DNA from: Lachnospiraceae bacterium UBA1251
GTDB lineage: Bacteria; Bacillota; Clostridia; Lachnospirales; Lachnospiraceae
Direction: 5' to 3'
Assembly: GCA_002308255.1 (NCBI GenBank)
Contig: DBVZ01000005.1
Location: 21,985 to 28,733, forward strand
DNA length: 6,749 nt
In this document: positions 4,442 through 6,749 of the stretch, in pieces
Position numbering within the stretch: the stretch's first letter is position 1
Layout: each line of letters starts with the position of its first letter
Made by a program: the position numbers and the translations under genes
The notes under the pieces: generated by a model
Seen by the model: the letters and a program-made list of their open reading frames with translations, nothing else
Told to the model about the DNA's origin: nothing
Database searches by the model: none

Positions 4442-5893
4442 ATGGCAAACACAGCGTCAACCATCTTTGAAGCAGCCGAAAAACTTGGTCTTTACGTTTA
4501 CACGAAATCCATAGATGAGGCGGAAGGCACCGTCTGTGCCGTCGTCAAAACAGCAGAAGGAAAGAAAATGCTCGCGCTCTGCGGCCCAAAAGCAGCCGCT
4601 TTTGAAGGCAAAGTCGAAGGCGGCCTGAAACTCTGCCCGTTCACAAATGAAAATGCTGCCGCCCTCATGGAACTCTTCCCCTACACGAAGCCGGTGAGCC
4701 ACAAGGGACATCCCTTCACGATCGGCCTCGGCGACCGCCTCGGCCTCGCAACACCCGGCCATGTCAGAGTGGTGAAGCAGTACGGCGCATTTCCGATCCT
4801 TGCGCAGCAGTCGATCCGTGAGCTGACTCTCACGAACCGCACTTTCAAAGACGTCATTGCTTCCGCAGCGTTCGGCGTATTCCAGGAGGGATACAAAGAC
4901 GGCTACGGCGCGGACGGCGACCACCTGAAGACAAAAGACGAGATCACCTATGCGCTCGAATCTGGCTGCACGATGATCACGCTTGACTGCTCCGAGCACA
5001 TCGATATCAAAGCAGCAGCCCTTTCGGATGTGGAGATCGTTCAGGTCTACGCGGAGATCCCGGAAGAAGTCCGCACTCACTATGAGAAGACCTATCTCGG
5101 CAAAGAACTTCCTGTTATCGGCACGCTTTCCATCGCGGAACTTCGCCGCATCGTCGTCGTGTTCTGGCGTGCTGTCGATCACGCGATCGCGTGCTACCGC
5201 CACATTGAGGAAAAACGCACCGCTGACGTCGACTTCGAACTTTCCATCGACGAGACCCTGACCATCACGACGCCGGCAGAGCACTTTGTCGTCGCAAATG
5301 AGCTCGCTGCCGTAGGCATCATCCCGGAGAGCGTTGCGCCGCACTTCTCGGGCGCATTCGAGAAAGGCATCGAGTATGCCGGCAACCTGAATGATTTTGC
5401 CCGCGACTTCGTCGTCCACCAGGAGATCGCCGATCACTTCGGATACAAGCTTTCCGTACATTCCGGTTCGGATAAGTTCTCGGTCTTCTCAACTGTCGGC
5501 CGCGTTACTAAAGGACATGTCCACGTCAAGACCGCCGGAACGAACTGGCTGGAAGCCGTCGCTGTCGTCGCCGACCGCGATCCGGAGCTGTACCGCAGAG
5601 TTCACAAATTCGCTCTCGAGAACAGACCGGAAGCAGAGAAATACTATCACGTTTCCACGGACGTCTCGGAGATCACGAACATCGATCTGCAGAGCGACGC
5701 CTATCTGCCGGAATACCTGAAGCTGCCGGCATCGAGACAGACGCTTCACATTACTTACGGACTTCTTCTCGCGGAACCGTGGTTCACAGAGCCTTTCTTC
5801 AAACTGCTGAACGAGTATGAAGAAGACTACTATGCGCGCCTGGTATCCCATATCGGGAAACATCTGAAATTCGTCACCGCGCAGGCGAAATAA
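4442..5893 (+). CDS. uxaE: Tagaturonate epimerase family protein (UxaE-like)
   Basis: A 483-residue cytoplasmic protein of the UxaE family, named from the Thermotoga enzyme that interconverts D-tagaturonate and D-fructuronate, letting galacturonate enter the glucuronate route to KDG. Recognition is by recalled family blocks: GLGDRLGLATPGH (95-107), AQQSIREL (121-128), FQEGYKDGYGADGDHLKT (147-164), MITLDCSEHID (178-188), SVHSGSDKFSVF (338-349) and HVKTAGTNWLEA (361-372). The conserved acidic residues and histidines there (for example D160, H161, D182, H186, H340, D344) are candidate metal or catalytic ligands; this is inference. The length fits the family, and no signal peptide or membrane segment is seen. 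It has its own promoter, a palindrome in the leader and a strong terminator, so it appears to be a single-gene transcript. Other hexuronate genes (uxaC, uxaB/uxuB, kdgK) are not in the window. The start is fixed by AGGAGG. Confidence 0.78.
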   Translation: MANTASTIFEAAEKLGLYVYTKSIDEAEGTVCAVVKTAEGKKMLALCGPKAAAFEGKVEGGLKLCPFTNENAAALMELFPYTKPVSHKGHPFTIGLGDRLGLATPGHVRVVKQYGAFPILAQQSIRELTLTNRTFKDVIASAAFGVFQEGYKDGYGADGDHLKTKDEITYALESGCTMITLDCSEHIDIKAAALSDVEIVQVYAEIPEEVRTHYEKTYLGKELPVIGTLSIAELRRIVVVFWRAVDHAIACYRHIEEKRTADVDFELSIDETLTITTPAEHFVVANELAAVGIIPESVAPHFSGAFEKGIEYAGNLNDFARDFVVHQEIADHFGYKLSVHSGSDKFSVFSTVGRVTKGHVHVKTAGTNWLEAVAVVADRDPELYRRVHKFALENRPEAEKYYHVSTDVSEITNIDLQSDAYLPEYLKLPASRQTLHITYGLLLAEPWFTEPFFKLLNEYEEDYYARLVSHIGKHLKFVTAQAK

Positions 5894-5925
5894 GTAAAGA
5901 ATCAGTGTAAAAGAAGATAAAAAAC

Positions 5926-5968
5926 AAAAACAAGGGAATCTGCATAAAAAGTAGATTCCCTTGTTTTT
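5926..5968 (+). terminator. Strong bidirectional intrinsic terminator between convergent genes
   Basis: A 16-bp perfect stem pairs AAAAACAAGGGAATCT (5926-5941) with its reverse complement (5953-5968), around an 11-base loop. The T-run on the + strand ends uxaE transcription, and the A-run on the left arm gives a T-run on the - strand for the MATE gene. Confidence 0.92.
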
Positions 5969-5984
5969 AATGAGAAAGAATCCC

Positions 5985-6749
5985 TCAGTCCACCGCCGGA
6001 AATACCGGGATCTTCCCGCGCCACTTCCCCTTGAGATACACGATCGACGAAATAATTGCTCCCATCAGCCATACTGTCAAAAGAGAAAAGAAAACCATTT
6101 TCTGCTGCGTGAGTACCGGCGCGTTCATGGAGCGTGCGAGAGTGACCAGACCGTAGGCCAGCGGGATGCGGATGAGGACCGTGGTGCAGATCGTGATCCA
6201 CATCGGGGACATCGTGTCGCCCGCACCGCGGATGACGCCCTGCAGGCACTGCGTGACCGCCATGGCGATGTAGCCGGGTGAGAGGATATACATCATGGTC
6301 ATGGCCAGATGGATGAGCTCCGTGTTGCCCGGCGCGAACAGCCCCATGAGGAACGGACCGCACACGATGATCAGCGGAACCAGGATGAAAGCAGTGATGA
6401 GGGACATGAGGAGGCCCTGTCTCGTGCCGGTCTTGAGACGGTCCAGCTTTCCGGCGCCGACATTCTGGCCGGCGTAGGTGCCCATCGCCTGTCCGAAGCT
6501 GAAATTCGGCAGCATCGCGTACCCGTCGACCCGCATGACCATGATATTGGCGGCAACAAACATGGCGTCTCCGAAAGAATTGATCAGAGCCTGCACAAGA
6601 AGCATGCTCGCGCTGATGATCGCCTGCGTGATCCCGGAGGGGATGCCGAGGCGGATGATGCGGCTGATGTAGAACTTTTCCGGACGCATATATTTGATCC
6701 TTAATGAGAAAACATCGGTCATCCGCATCAGTTTGATGAGGCACAGCAC
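5985..6749 (-). CDS. MATE-family efflux transporter, C-terminal half
   Basis: The gene enters from the right edge and ends with TGA at 5987-5985; 254 residues are visible and the true start lies outside. MATE proteins are 12-helix membrane antiporters that expel drugs or metabolites in exchange for sodium or protons. The visible part has about six hydrophobic segments and matches the second half of the family: RLGIPSGITQAIISASM (33-49, counted from the window edge) with the conserved Pro, then INSFGDAMFVAANIMVMRVD (56-75), FGQAMGTYAGQNVGAGK (85-101) and GVIRGAGDTMSPMW (171-184). The helix pattern repeats the N-terminal half, as usual in this internally duplicated fold. It converges on uxaE across a shared terminator. 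The substrate cannot be told from the sequence. Confidence 0.9.
   Translation of the reverse strand: MLCLIKLMRMTDVFSLRIKYMRPEKFYISRIIRLGIPSGITQAIISASMLLVQALINSFGDAMFVAANIMVMRVDGYAMLPNFSFGQAMGTYAGQNVGAGKLDRLKTGTRQGLLMSLITAFILVPLIIVCGPFLMGLFAPGNTELIHLAMTMMYILSPGYIAMAVTQCLQGVIRGAGDTMSPMWITICTTVLIRIPLAYGLVTLARSMNAPVLTQQKMVFFSLLTVWLMGAIISSIVYLKGKWRGKIPVFPAVD

Noticed and set aside
4457..5461. Open frame of 334 codons on the minus strand opposite uxaE
   Set aside because: The opposite strand holds a conserved UxaE protein with promoter, ribosome site and terminator; this frame has none and its composition is shadow-like.
5902..6744. Minus-strand open frame overlapping the MATE gene in another frame
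   Set aside because: Its translation is His/Arg/Gly/Pro-rich, it runs through the terminator hairpin, and the MATE frame has the conserved motifs.
1..6749. CRISPR array, transposase, phage or defence genes
   Set aside because: No regularly spaced repeats, IS-type terminal repeats, or nuclease/integrase-like proteins were seen on either strand.

Overview
The window looks like a chromosomal stretch from a Gram-positive, clostridial (Lachnospiraceae-like) bacterium. The LysA and UxaE-type proteins resemble those I recall from that group, the ribosome binding sites are strong AGGAG types, the tRNA gene has no encoded CCA, and coding sequence is moderately GC-rich between AT-rich gaps. The taxonomic placement rests on recalled similarity, not on a search.

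Left block, + strand: the 3' end of trpS (tryptophanyl-tRNA synthetase) is followed after 15 bases by a rhomboid-fold membrane protein with a C-terminal zinc-ribbon-like tail, then after 30 bases by a lysA-like decarboxylase. No terminator is visible between them, so they may be cotranscribed. The rhomboid-like protein lacks the catalytic Ser motif and has no histidine in its membrane part, so it is predicted to be a pseudoprotease. The decarboxylase has several non-standard residues at conserved PLP-pocket positions.

Centre: an extended -10 promoter with a perfect 12-bp hairpin at the predicted start drives tRNA-Leu(CAA), which ends in a bidirectional terminator. About 80 bases beyond the tRNA lies an exact inverted copy of its last 23 or so bases (T-arm plus most of the 3' acceptor strand). 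That copy starts 4 bases past the stop codon of a minus-strand gene. The gene encodes a lipoprotein with a long Ser/Glu-rich stalk and a calcineurin-like 5'-nucleotidase domain, but it lacks the usual C-terminal nucleotidase domain. Together these suggest an old rearrangement at the tRNA gene.

Right block: a divergent intergenic region carries promoters both ways and a 13-bp palindrome. A tagaturonate epimerase (UxaE family) gene for hexuronate breakdown follows on the + strand. It converges, over a strong bidirectional terminator, on a MATE-family multidrug/cation antiporter gene on the minus strand that runs off the window.

No CRISPR array, transposase, integrase or rRNA was seen. Most of the window is ordinary housekeeping and metabolic sequence; the points of interest are the pseudo-rhomboid, the variant LysA pocket, and the tRNA-fragment/nucleotidase junction.
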